A stretch of DNA of 64,000 bases, from the NCBI GenBank assembly GCA_020342235.1, contig CP073213.1, forward strand, positions 1,218,501 through 1,282,500. The letters run 5' to 3'. The notes under the pieces are model-generated. The model searched no databases. It had not been told where the DNA came from and saw only the letters and a program-made list of their open reading frames with translations. The DNA is from Saccharomycopsis phalli. Taxonomy: Eukaryota > Ascomycota > Saccharomycetes > Ascoideales > Saccharomycopsidaceae. Shown here piece after piece: positions 29,828-38,009 of the stretch. Both the position numbers and the translations under genes were made by a program. Every line of letters starts with the position of its first letter. Within the stretch, counting starts at the first letter, position 1.

Positions 29828-31240
29828 TTATTCAGCCTTGGCCACCTCGTCGATGTCAATCTTGTTGTTTCCGCTCTTCACCTTAATATCTAGATTCTCC
29901 GTATTTTTCGAATCAATCCCCTCCGCCTGGTCATCATCCTCATAGAATTCCCCCTTGCTCTGGATCGTATTATCAATAGCATACTGGCTCCCGCCCTTGG
30001 TCTCCTTGGCCTCCTCACTATCCTCCTCCACGTCCCCCAAATCCTCCCGGTCTCTCGGCGTCTGCTGCATCTGGACACTCGGCGCATGCTTCGTGTGCTC
30101 CAAGTTCTTGAGAATCTGCACAAGCAACTTGTCCAACGACTCGGGCGAGTTCGCATTGAGCATATTCGACGGCCGCACGTCGAGCTTGTAGTCCGGCCCG
30201 TAGTACTCGTAATAGTCGTTATATGGCAAGTCCGGGCCCAAGATCTCGTTGTTGAGAATCCCAGTCTCGTAGGTCCATGTCCGCGCGACATTTCGCATGG
30301 TGTACCCACCGCCGCCAACCACCATGAGGGGCAAGTTGAACGACTTGACAAAGTTCACACAGTTGGCATGCCCGTTCATCGACAAGTTGAAGCATCCCAA
30401 CCGGTCTCCGGAAAGCGAATCTCCACCCGTCTGCAACACAATCGCCAGCGGCTGGTACCAGTCGACAATGTGCTGGATGACAGGCTCAAAGATAGACTTG
30501 TACGTGGCGTCGTCAATCCCGTCCCGGAGCGGTACATTGATCGAGTGGTACTTCCCTTTGGAGACTCCAATGTCCCGGATGTCACCGGTGCCGGGGAAAA
30601 ACTCTCCGTACTTGTGGAACGAACAGGTCATCACCCGGTCAGTGGTATAAAACGCTTCCTCCACTCCATCTCCGTGATGAACGTCAATATCAATGTACAA
30701 CACCCGCGGATGGTACCGGAGCAACTCAATGATGCCCAACACAATATCATTCAAGTAGCAAAACCCAGACGCCTCTGACTTTTTGGCGTGGTGCAATCCC
30801 CCAGCATAATTGATAGCAACATCACACTTTCCCCGGTTAAGTCGCGCAGCCCCTTCCATCGAGCCGCCGCCAGAGATGCCGCAGTACTCAAAAAGCCCAT
30901 CAAACACCGGACAGTCCTCGCCCACATTGAACTTGGCCTGCTCTTTCTGGAAAATCTCCAAGTTGTCTGGAGTGACACGCGACAAAAAGTCGACATATTC
31001 GTCAGTGTGGAATTGGCACATCTCCTCCTTGGTTGCAGGCTTTGCACGGTATATTTCCATCTTCTTGTAGAGACCGTAGTTCATAATGAGCGAGTGCGCC
31101 ATTCTTATTCTGTGGGGCTTCATCGGGTGCCCTGCACCGTAGGCATAGTTCCCCACATCCGCGTCGTAGAAGTAAGCTACGCGCTTGTTCTCATTGGGGG
31201 TAGGCTTGATCGGGTCAAAAGGCTTGAGCTCAAACACCAT
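29828..31240 (-). CDS. RPD3: Class I histone deacetylase Rpd3
   Basis: Zn-dependent lysine deacetylase of Sin3-type corepressors. The 470 residues are near-identical to yeast Rpd3 over the catalytic domain: [25 protein letters not shown] (residues 20-44, written here in part), catalytic HH at 150-151, zinc ligands in DIDVHHGDG (Asp186, His188) and [16 protein letters not shown] (Asp274), and [15 protein letters not shown]. The C-terminal tail is acidic and Glu/Lys-rich. One difference is at residue 271: LQTGGD replaces the LQCGGD of yeast and the LQCGSD of human class I enzymes. A Reb1-type site lies 56 bp upstream. The start is the ATG at 31238-31240 that begins the conserved domain. Confidence 0.96.
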   Translation of the reverse strand: MVFELKPFDPIKPTPNENKRVAYFYDADVGNYAYGAGHPMKPHRIRMAHSLIMNYGLYKKMEIYRAKPATKEEMCQFHTDEYVDFLSRVTPDNLEIFQKEQAKFNVGEDCPVFDGLFEYCGISGGGSMEGAARLNRGKCDVAINYAGGLHHAKKSEASGFCYLNDIVLGIIELLRYHPRVLYIDIDVHHGDGVEEAFYTTDRVMTCSFHKYGEFFPGTGDIRDIGVSKGKYHSINVPLRDGIDDATYKSIFEPVIQHIVDWYQPLAIVLQTGGDSLSGDRLGCFNLSMNGHANCVNFVKSFNLPLMVVGGGGYTMRNVARTWTYETGILNNEILGPDLPYNDYYEYYGPDYKLDVRPSNMLNANSPESLDKLLVQILKNLEHTKHAPSVQMQQTPRDREDLGDVEEDSEEAKETKGGSQYAIDNTIQSKGEFYEDDDQAEGIDSKNTENLDIKVKSGNNKIDIDEVAKAE

Positions 31241-31295
31241 CGTCCCTTGGGAAAATCAAAACCAGGCAAAAGGAAAAATACACAGGGCATGCACA

Positions 31296-31303
31296 TTACC
31301 CGG
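31296..31303 (-). promoter_or_regulatory. Reb1-type site upstream of RPD3
   Basis: TTACCCGG on the plus strand, 56 bp upstream of the RPD3 ATG (CCGGGTAA in gene orientation). Confidence 0.6.
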
Positions 31304-31401
31304 CTCCCATGCAGGCTGCCACAGCTCACTTTTAACCAGGCTACCTGCTACAACAGACTATCAAGAAAAAAAACTTTATTCCTATTTTGTAAAAGGTCTC
31401 G

Positions 31402-32445
31402 CTAAGCGTCCTTCATGACCTCGTCCTTGGTGACCTCGTCAAACTCCTCCTTCTTGGCCGTAAAGATCGACTTGCTCACCGGAATGACATTGGCCCGCCC
31501 AAACACATTTCCGGGGTAGAATGGACTCGCAAACACTGCTGCAGCAATCAACAACATCATTCCATCCAAAACAAACACAAACTTTTCGGTGGTAATCAAG
31601 TGGCCCTTCCAGCCCTGTGCCAACTCAATGACTCTATAAATACACCGCGTGAAGATACTGATCGTACCAAGGGTCACTATCCAAGGGAAGATCTTGAACA
31701 TGCTCGTGCCTCTAATGTGGGAGAACCGCGGATCAAATGGAGCCTCCTTGCCCTCGCTCTTGGTCACTTTGTATATTTTCCACCAGAACAAGCACCAGAA
31801 CAAGAGAAATATGCTCATTGTAAGCACCTGGAAACCCAAGCCGGCAATCATGATATGCGTCCCGTTATCCGAGTTCTCTGCATTCTGCACGGCAACAGCA
31901 GCAATTCCTCCGCCCGTACCTTGTAGTACCAACGAGATAATGTCACAGAATATAAACAAGTATGAATAATGTATCGGACTAAGAACAGAGTATTGCTCCC
32001 CATACAACACCACAATCTTCGAGAGCAAGTAGTAGTACCCGCCAGCAATAAAACACGGCGCAATCGTCAACGTGATTATCTGGGCAAGAAACAAGTCAAT
32101 ATTGTCAAAGTCATTATGGCTTGCGGCTCGAGTCGCATACCCGACAGTCTCCAAGCTAAGGCCGCAGAAAAACGCAACACCCACCCACCGCTGACGAAAG
32201 AATATCGCCAATATAATATGAACAACACATAGGACGCCAAATAGCACTGCAAAAGTGATATTTCCTCCCAGGGATGGATTCATGCCATACAACGACTCTT
32301 TATGGATATTGACCAATGCCGGAACCGTAAAAGTACTACCAGCTATAGTCCGAGTAAAGGTAGTACTAGTGAATCCAGGGCCTTCACTCACGACACTCGT
32401 AGTGAGTCTTAGTAATTGAGACAAGGGATCGACTGTTGTTGTCAT
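31402..32445 (-). CDS. RTA1-like seven-transmembrane lipid-translocating exporter family protein
   Basis: A 347-residue fungal RTA1/RSB1/RTM1 family membrane protein. Family members act in sphingoid-base or lipid translocation and azole or toxin tolerance. After an N-glycosylatable, Thr-rich extracellular start (MTTTVDPLSQLLRLTT), seven hydrophobic segments follow. Family motifs are GYATRAAS, TLTIAPCFIAGGYYYLLSKIV, FIFCDIISLVLQGTGGGIAA and FTRCIYRVIELAQGWKGHL. The cytoplasmic tail is short and charged. The true ATG is at 32443-32445; the three codons before it start with GTG. A TATATATA box lies about 53 bp upstream. Which of RTA1, RTA2, RTA3 or RSB1 it matches is not decidable here. Confidence 0.88.
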   Translation of the reverse strand: MTTTVDPLSQLLRLTTSVVSEGPGFTSTTFTRTIAGSTFTVPALVNIHKESLYGMNPSLGGNITFAVLFGVLCVVHIILAIFFRQRWVGVAFFCGLSLETVGYATRAASHNDFDNIDLFLAQIITLTIAPCFIAGGYYYLLSKIVVLYGEQYSVLSPIHYSYLFIFCDIISLVLQGTGGGIAAVAVQNAENSDNGTHIMIAGLGFQVLTMSIFLLFWCLFWWKIYKVTKSEGKEAPFDPRFSHIRGTSMFKIFPWIVTLGTISIFTRCIYRVIELAQGWKGHLITTEKFVFVLDGMMLLIAAAVFASPFYPGNVFGRANVIPVSKSIFTAKKEEFDEVTKDEVMKDA

Positions 32446-32598
32446 TATACACACCTATACCGAGTACTCTGCAAAATAAAATCCAGATGCAGTAGAATAT
32501 ATATACATCAAATCTTGGCCTCATAAAGCACAAGCATACTCCGGCAGGAAAAAATCAGCGCATACAGACAAGCACTATAAACACTGCCTCGGAATCGT

Positions 32599-33504
32599 TC
32601 AGTCGGGTAAGCGGAAATTCTCTACTTCCGTTAAAAGCCCGAGAACCATATCAATAAAGTTCTCCTGTGCCTTCGGAAGCGAACCTTGTCCAATATTGTG
32701 GGTTGCACCAACAATGACCCCCGAATAAGCTGAAGGGAATGGCAAAACACGGCGCCAACCGTCTACAAGTCTTTGTTTATCCACGTGACTCGGAACATAC
32801 TGGTCGCTGCCCGAAAAAGCCACTAGTAGCGGAACCCTTACTTTTCCAAAACTGCTCTCAAAATCCAGCTCCTGGAGATCCGAAGAAAAGTAGTCGTCAT
32901 CGCCACGCTTATCAGCTAGCGATAGAAATCTATAGCCCGTTACCGGCGTATCAAAGACTGCTTCCGCAAATTTGGAAGGAAGAAGTGTTTCATCCGTCCC
33001 TGCGTCTCGAATAAATTCTCTTGCCTCACCAATCAATTGCTCAATGGTTTGCTCCGAATGAATCATTGTAAGTGCTTCTCTGTCAGAAACCGAGGCTTGG
33101 AGTATTCCCCCGTCAACTCGGAGAGCTTCACTTGTAATTAACTGATTTTCAAACTTGGATAAATACGAAATTACGTCCTGGCACCCTGTGGAATGCCCAG
33201 CAAGGATGATTTTCTCCCTGTTGCCTCCATTATTCGACCGGAGGTACTTCACCAATTCGAATATTTCCTTGCAATCCTGCAGAAGTGAGCTAGTTCCCCA
33301 GCCATTGTAGGACGACGTTATCAAGATCTGCACCACAGCCCATCCTTTTGGGTCCACGGAAAGAGATAGCGGCTCTACATACGGCACGGAAAGTAATCCA
33401 TCGCCTAGTCCACCGATAAAGATTATAACATTTTTGTGACTGGAATTCCCAAACTCAAAAGCTGTGAGTCCGCTAGAATAAGGGTGGAGAACTCCAGAAA
33501 CCAT
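32599..33504 (-). CDS. DUF1749 alpha/beta hydrolase (SidJ-like esterase family)
   Basis: A 301-residue soluble alpha/beta-hydrolase. VIIFIGGLGDGLLSVPYV (residues 26-43) is the oxyanion-type start. IILAGHSTGCQDVISYL holds the nucleophile elbow GHSTG. LLVAFSGSDQYVPSHVD supplies the acid, and GVIVGATHNIGQG supplies the His. This order and motif set match the fungal DUF1749/UPF0613 family, which includes siderophore triacetylfusarinine esterase SidJ in moulds. Yeasts often keep the family without making siderophores, so the substrate is unknown. A GGTTGCGTGCCC element lies 42 bp upstream of the ATG. Confidence 0.82.
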   Translation of the reverse strand: MVSGVLHPYSSGLTAFEFGNSSHKNVIIFIGGLGDGLLSVPYVEPLSLSVDPKGWAVVQILITSSYNGWGTSSLLQDCKEIFELVKYLRSNNGGNREKIILAGHSTGCQDVISYLSKFENQLITSEALRVDGGILQASVSDREALTMIHSEQTIEQLIGEAREFIRDAGTDETLLPSKFAEAVFDTPVTGYRFLSLADKRGDDDYFSSDLQELDFESSFGKVRVPLLVAFSGSDQYVPSHVDKQRLVDGWRRVLPFPSAYSGVIVGATHNIGQGSLPKAQENFIDMVLGLLTEVENFRLPD

Positions 33505-33545
33505 GATAAAAAAAAATCCCTACTGGCGCACAATTTACAAACCCC

Positions 33546-33557
33546 GGTTGCGTGCCC
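33546..33557 (+). promoter_or_regulatory. GGTTGCGTGCCC element upstream of the DUF1749 gene
   Basis: Exact 12-mer, followed by tcgcacgcg, giving an imperfect inverted second half. It is 42 bp from the ATG at 33504. Confidence 0.55.
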
Positions 33558-33630
33558 TCGCACGCGATGTCAGCGGAAATGACACAACTACGGCACCTTT
33601 TCTTCGTATATTTGCAGAGTATTTCGAAAT

Positions 33631-33938
33631 TTACTTTCTGACAAAGTAAGAGCTAGAACTGAACATAGTGATGGAAGCGTCATAGATATATTCACCGGCG
33701 TTCAAGTATTTCTTCCCATAAGTCTGGACAAAACTGTCGTCAAAGGAGTCCAAATTTGGACTGTCATGTTAATAAGAGAAACCCCAGGCTACAAACTACT
33801 CACGTTAGGCCAGTAGATCGCTTAACCCCGGCTAAAAAAGCAGAGGCCAAGCACAAGTCAATAGATATGTGAAATGCTTTGCCTAGCTAGTTGTTAATAA
33901 ACAGTATTTTGCAAGTCGCTGATACTTACAAATGACAT
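33631..33938 (-). CDS. DUF1748 small mitochondrial-type protein (YKL018C-A-like), three exons
   Basis: A split gene with no long open frame: complement(join(33631..33760,33804..33886,33930..33938)), 73 residues. Exon 1 is ATG TCA TTT. Intron 1 (43 nt) has GTAAGT, TATTAAC and AACTAG. Exon 2 gives LGKAFHISIDLCLASAFLAG then VKRSTGLT. Intron 2 (43 nt) has GTGAGT, TATTAAC and GACAG. Exon 3 gives PNLDSFDDSFVQTYGKKYL through SSSSYFVRK and stop. All joins are in phase. The conserved D-x(4)-S-x(3)-AG-(V/I)-(K/R)-R-x-TGL block with one membrane-like helix is the DUF1748 signature (yeast YKL018C-A, reported in mitochondria as Mco12). The function is unknown. Confidence 0.88.
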
Positions 33939-34420
33939 GGTACAATATTGTGAAGATGGCAAATTGAAAACCTTCAGCCAGCAGCTACCCTGCCTCAATT
34001 GGCTGATAATGAGGCCGACGACATTTACCATATTTGGGGGTGCCCAGACCCCACTAGCTGGAACTGCAGCTGGCTGGATTGGTCAAAATGTATTGACCCA
34101 AGTTTGGTAGTGGAAATATGGATGTGATATGAACACTAAATAGAGTTAAGTGGCAGTTCCGCCGTGTAAAACCACTGGTAGTCCCGCAACGTCTTTTGCT
34201 TGGTGTTTTTGATTTGAGACATTTCACTAGTGAACAATACTGTTGTTGTTCGCCCGTACGTCTGATCTATTTTTCCCCATTGTCTGGGAACGTTTTAAAG
34301 TTTCAACTTGCTAAGTAGCAAGTTAGGTTTTTTTTTTACCCTTTTTAATCACTCGAGACTTATGCCTGTGTCAGTAAGCTTTGAACAACTTTCTTGAATA
34401 ATACATAATTACAGACCATA
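33939..34420. other. Divergent promoter gap, DUF1748 gene / SKG6-like gene
   Basis: About 480 bp without genes. It includes an imperfect palindrome ggggtgcccagacccc (34035-34050) and T9/A-rich tracts near 34330. No other structure seen. Confidence 0.5.
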
Positions 34421-35458
34421 ATGACCAGTGATTCTGTTACCGTTGGATTAGCAGTGGGAATACCATGTGGTGTTATACTTGTTCTGCTAATGTTTATATG
34501 GTGGAGAACCACAAACAGGATGAAACAACAAGAAAAGTCTGATGTATCAGAACCGGACATTGAGGCGGACATCACGTTTGAGAACTACCAAGAGTTGGCA
34601 GCGCCTGAGGTAAAGAAGCATGAGGACGACGAGCCTCAGCGGAACAAGTCCAGAAAGTATAGAACGTATAGTTATCACCCGAGCATGAAAAGGGACAATG
34701 ATATCCAACTACAGAAAATTCATGCCAAGGAATTATCCACATCGGAAGAACCGTCTCTGCTAGCTACTTTGGCGTCGGCAAATACTACTGGAAATGCCAA
34801 TAACACGCGGACAGAGCTTCCAACACAAAAATCAGAGTATCTACTACAAAACTATTTCGAAGGAGTCATTCCAATGGTACCGTCGCTGCGAAACGGCAGT
34901 GAGTTGGAGTCGGCCAACGCGTCGAACCTTGAGTTGGCACCACCTGTTGTAGCCAACGACAGAGAGTCGCACCACTCGGATATATCAAATACAAACAGTC
35001 TGGTAGCGAATCCGTCGAACAGTACGCTTGGCATGAGCGGCAAGACCTTGGCAAACAGGTCCAAGAGTCTATTCAAGAAGCGGCACTCGGTGAATATGTC
35101 GACCAACAACTCGTCTGACTCGTTGAGCCAGCAGTATTACATCAAGTCATTGAACAAGAGCGCATTAGAGTCGAATGACTTTACCATGCCTATCCCTGGT
35201 AACAGCCGTACCAGCATGATGTTTGACAAGAGACATTCGCTGATGGAGTTTCCGATAAAAGAGGGTCGCCTGGAACCCGTTGCTGCGTCACAGAAGCATA
35301 ATGCTGGCTTTTTTATCGATAGTGGCACCAGCTCGGGAAATGCGAGCGACATGGAGCCTGAGACTCTTAATCTACCAGATCCAAAGGAAGGCACAAAGGA
35401 AGGCACAAAGGAAGGCACAAAGGAAGGCACAAAGGACAATCCATTTGAGAATAAATAA
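34421..35458 (+). CDS. Single-pass membrane protein of the Skg6/Tos2 type (tentative)
   Basis: A 345-residue type I-like protein. The short N terminus is followed by one transmembrane segment VGLAVGIPCGVILVLLMFIWW (residues 8-28; the Skg6 family has VGxxVGIPxGV). A long, Ser/Asn-rich cytoplasmic tail has basic Ser sites (KKRHSV, DKRHSL) suited to Cbk1/Pak-type kinases. The tail ends with four KEGT repeats (12-bp unit at 35388-35438) and NPFENK, similar to the NPFE-type endocytic ending of Skg6. In yeasts such proteins sit at sites of polarised growth. The TM and tail features are seen directly; the family assignment is moderate. Confidence 0.65.
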   Translation: MTSDSVTVGLAVGIPCGVILVLLMFIWWRTTNRMKQQEKSDVSEPDIEADITFENYQELAAPEVKKHEDDEPQRNKSRKYRTYSYHPSMKRDNDIQLQKIHAKELSTSEEPSLLATLASANTTGNANNTRTELPTQKSEYLLQNYFEGVIPMVPSLRNGSELESANASNLELAPPVVANDRESHHSDISNTNSLVANPSNSTLGMSGKTLANRSKSLFKKRHSVNMSTNNSSDSLSQQYYIKSLNKSALESNDFTMPIPGNSRTSMMFDKRHSLMEFPIKEGRLEPVAASQKHNAGFFIDSGTSSGNASDMEPETLNLPDPKEGTKEGTKEGTKEGTKDNPFENK

Positions 35459-35830
35459 TATGCATAGATAGGTTACATTATAGAGTATTAATGGGGTTTG
35501 TAGGTGTGATGAATGATGGTGTGGTGAAATGTAGAATGGTGAAATGTAGAATGGTGAAATAATGACAAGTAGAGAGATATTGTATGAATGGAGATTAATG
35601 TCGTGGAAATGGAGAAATAATATTGTAGAAATGGAGAAAATAAAAAGTGGAAAAATGTTGTATGAACGGAGAAATGTTGTATTAATGATCATTATATTAT
35701 AGCATGTACCATTGTATCATGTACTATTATATCATGTACCATAGTAGTACCGTAGCTCTCTCTTACTATTAGACATAATTTCACCATACGCACAGGTTGA
35801 CACTTTTGTTTTTCTTGGATTTCAACTCCA
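35459..35830. repeat. Intergenic gap with short tandem arrays, SKG6-like / APN1
   Basis: Contains a 15-bp repeat (gtagaatggtgaaat) around 35510-35562 and a roughly 16-bp repeat (catgtaccattgtat type) at 35700-35745 just before the APN1 promoter. No gene seen. Confidence 0.75.
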
Positions 35831-36898
35831 ATGAGCGAGGCCAAGTTCAAGCGAATCGAAAGCGCATTAAAGTTCGGTGCACATGTCTCCACCGCAGGAG
35901 GAATCTCAAATGCCGTCACCAACGCTTACCAATTGGGATGCAACTCGTTTGCCATGTTTCTCAAGCTGCCGAGACGATGGGACAGTCCGCCGATTCCGCC
36001 TGACGAGGTGAAGAAGTTCAAAGAGCTCTGCAAGAAATACGACTACGATCCACGCAAGGACATTTTACCACACGGGCAATATTTCATCAACTTGTGCAAT
36101 CCCAACAACGACATGAAGACCAAGTCGTACAAGACGTTTATCGACGATTTGAAGCGGTGCGAGAGCCTCGACATTGGCAATTACAACTTGCATCCCGGAT
36201 CGGTATTGAAAGGTGGTGATAAGACCAAGGGCATTGCGCAGTTGGCTGATTGCATCAACCAGGCCCATAAGGACACCAAGTTTGTGAAGATTGTCTTGGA
36301 AAACATGGCCAGTGATAACGTGGTGGGCTGCAAATTGGAGGACTTGCAGCAGGTGATTGCCTTGGTGCAAGACAAGAACCGGGTCGGGGTTTGCATCGAT
36401 ACGTGCCATTCGTTTGCGGCTGGGTATGATCTACGGACAACCGACAGCTGCGACAAGTTCTGGAAGGAATTTGACGATATCATTGGCTATGAATACTTGT
36501 CGGGAGTCCATCTAAACGACTCCAAGGGGCCGTTGCTCTCGAACCGTGACTTGCACCAGAACTTGGGACTCGGGTTTCTCGGCTTGGAGGCATTTCGTAT
36601 AATTGCAAACAACAAGCAGCTCGAGGGCATCCCGATAATCTTGGAGACTCCGTACGAGGCCAAGGTTGGCGAGGATCACTACGGTGAGGAGATCAAATTG
36701 TTGGAGTGGATGCACGGCAAAACTGGAGACGCTAAAGAGTTTACTGAAAAGAGCGAGGAATTGAGTGGGAAAGGGGCCGCTGAGAGAGCGGAACAAGCAA
36801 AGAAGTTTGAAAAGAAGGTCAAAAAGAGAAAGATTGGCGACGCCAAAAAGAACTCAAAGCGTCAGCGGGGCATTGACGGGTTCCTTACAAACGAGTGA
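35831..36898 (+). CDS. APN1: AP endonuclease Apn1 (endonuclease IV family) with PCNA-box-like tail
   Basis: Zn-dependent apurinic/apyrimidinic endonuclease and 3'-diesterase of base-excision repair. The 355 residues include the TIM-barrel endonuclease IV signatures FGAHVSTAGGISNAV (15-29), YNLHPGSVLKG (His ligand), KIVLENMA (Glu), VCIDTCHSFAAGYD (Asp/His), GVHLNDSKGPL, NRDLHQNLGLGFLG and PIILETPYE. The basic C-terminal tail is a likely nuclear signal. It ends QRGIDGFLTNE, which fits the PCNA-interacting Q-x-x-(I/L/M)-x-x-(F/Y)-hydrophobic pattern; yeast Apn1 as I recall it ends in a purely basic tail. The start is the first ATG. Confidence 0.96.
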   Translation: MSEAKFKRIESALKFGAHVSTAGGISNAVTNAYQLGCNSFAMFLKLPRRWDSPPIPPDEVKKFKELCKKYDYDPRKDILPHGQYFINLCNPNNDMKTKSYKTFIDDLKRCESLDIGNYNLHPGSVLKGGDKTKGIAQLADCINQAHKDTKFVKIVLENMASDNVVGCKLEDLQQVIALVQDKNRVGVCIDTCHSFAAGYDLRTTDSCDKFWKEFDDIIGYEYLSGVHLNDSKGPLLSNRDLHQNLGLGFLGLEAFRIIANNKQLEGIPIILETPYEAKVGEDHYGEEIKLLEWMHGKTGDAKEFTEKSEELSGKGAAERAEQAKKFEKKVKKRKIGDAKKNSKRQRGIDGFLTNE

Positions 36899-36946
36899 CT
36901 TTACATATGATTGGTGTACTTACAGTATATTCAAGTGGTGCCGCTT

Positions 36947-37534
36947 TCAGAAAGAAAAGGCAATAGTATTATCGTGTAGAATGTCGTGCTCCTTCTCGTC
37001 GACAATAACCGACCACCGGTGAATCGTCAACGGCACGCTTTTGTTCTCACGGTCCGCAACCAAAATGACCCTGCCCACTTTCCCATTGTCCCCCTGTATG
37101 TGAAAGGAAATGTTAATCTTTCCCTTGACTTGGTTCAACTCCCCGGAGATCCATGGAAACACCCGGTTTTGGAAATCAACATGGTTGCCCAACAATTGCT
37201 TGACCTTGTCTGACCGTCTCAAGAAATGTAAAGTCGAACCAATAATCGGCGAGGATGTTTTCTCGTAGTTGACAATTAGAAAGAACGACACCGTCACCAA
37301 GGTGATAAATGCCGCAAATTGATATTTATATTTTCTATTCCGTGCCAAAGGATCTGGCAACTCCACGTCCACCGTCATTCTTCGCTTTGGTGCCTCGGCT
37401 GGTTGCTCATTTTTTAATGCGTAGCCGTTACTAAGAGCCCGATTAATCAAACCTCTAGAGATTAATGGCTTGTAGAATGTAGCTCCGATTCTGCCAGCCG
37501 CAGAAACCCTGAGTGAAGTCTTGAGCATATTCAT
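36947..37534 (-). CDS. COA1: Cytochrome c oxidase assembly factor Coa1
   Basis: Inner-membrane factor for early Cox1 assembly with Shy1. The 195 residues start MNMLKTSLRVSAAGRIGATF, a positively charged mitochondrial presequence. After a hydrophilic segment comes one transmembrane helix (FAAFITLVTVSFFLIVNYE). The intermembrane-space Coa1 domain follows: SPIIGSTLHFLRRSDKVKQLLG, FPWISGELNQVKGKINISFHI, then the GRVILVADRE strand. The frame is open 36 bp further, but only from a TTG; a second ATG (37528) follows two codons later. It is convergent with APN1 (48 bp between stops). Confidence 0.88.
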   Translation of the reverse strand: MNMLKTSLRVSAAGRIGATFYKPLISRGLINRALSNGYALKNEQPAEAPKRRMTVDVELPDPLARNRKYKYQFAAFITLVTVSFFLIVNYEKTSSPIIGSTLHFLRRSDKVKQLLGNHVDFQNRVFPWISGELNQVKGKINISFHIQGDNGKVGRVILVADRENKSVPLTIHRWSVIVDEKEHDILHDNTIAFSF

Positions 37535-38009
37535 GTGTAAAGAATACAGGTACCAGTAGTAATTTGGCAATACGTTTTTTTGATCGAGACATCAAAAAAA
37601 ACTTTAAAAAGCATTGGTGTCGCCACAAGTGAATAAATCGACTGGAACTCTCCAAGGGGATATAATAATACCAAAAGTTCTCAAGTATAATATTTATCAG
37701 GCTTGCTTTGTTTTTATTGTTTTTTTACGGAAATCCTTTTTCAACAACTTTGCGCTAGTTGGTTAAGCCATCATTCAACTCCTGATCGCACTCCGGAACG
37801 TGAGTGATTTACCAAATATAGAGTAAACAAGGCTATTATGAGACTAGAAGAGAATCGCACAAAATCAAATTGATAACAGCTTGCCAGAATTGAAACAAAA
37901 AAAGACAGATAAAACAGGCTAAAGCCAAAATACCCATAGTTGAGGAGAATAGGTTGTGTGTTATTGACAAATATTCAAGATTGGCACAACGGAAAGTGCA
38001 ACTGACACG
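37535..38009. other. Divergent promoter gap, COA1 / DOA4-type gene
   Basis: AT-rich. A stretch gcgctagttggttaagcc near 37751 recalls a tRNA box A but has no B box or cloverleaf. A weak intron-like CTTAACCAACTAG lies on the minus strand there. No gene supported. Confidence 0.5.

Noticed and set aside
37740-37800. tRNA-like stretch (tagttggttaag) and a minus-strand CTTAACCAACTAG acceptor with a Lys-rich frame after it
   Set aside because: There is no B box, no acceptor stem and no cloverleaf. For the intron idea there is no donor of the right kind at 40-60 nt and no ATG exon.
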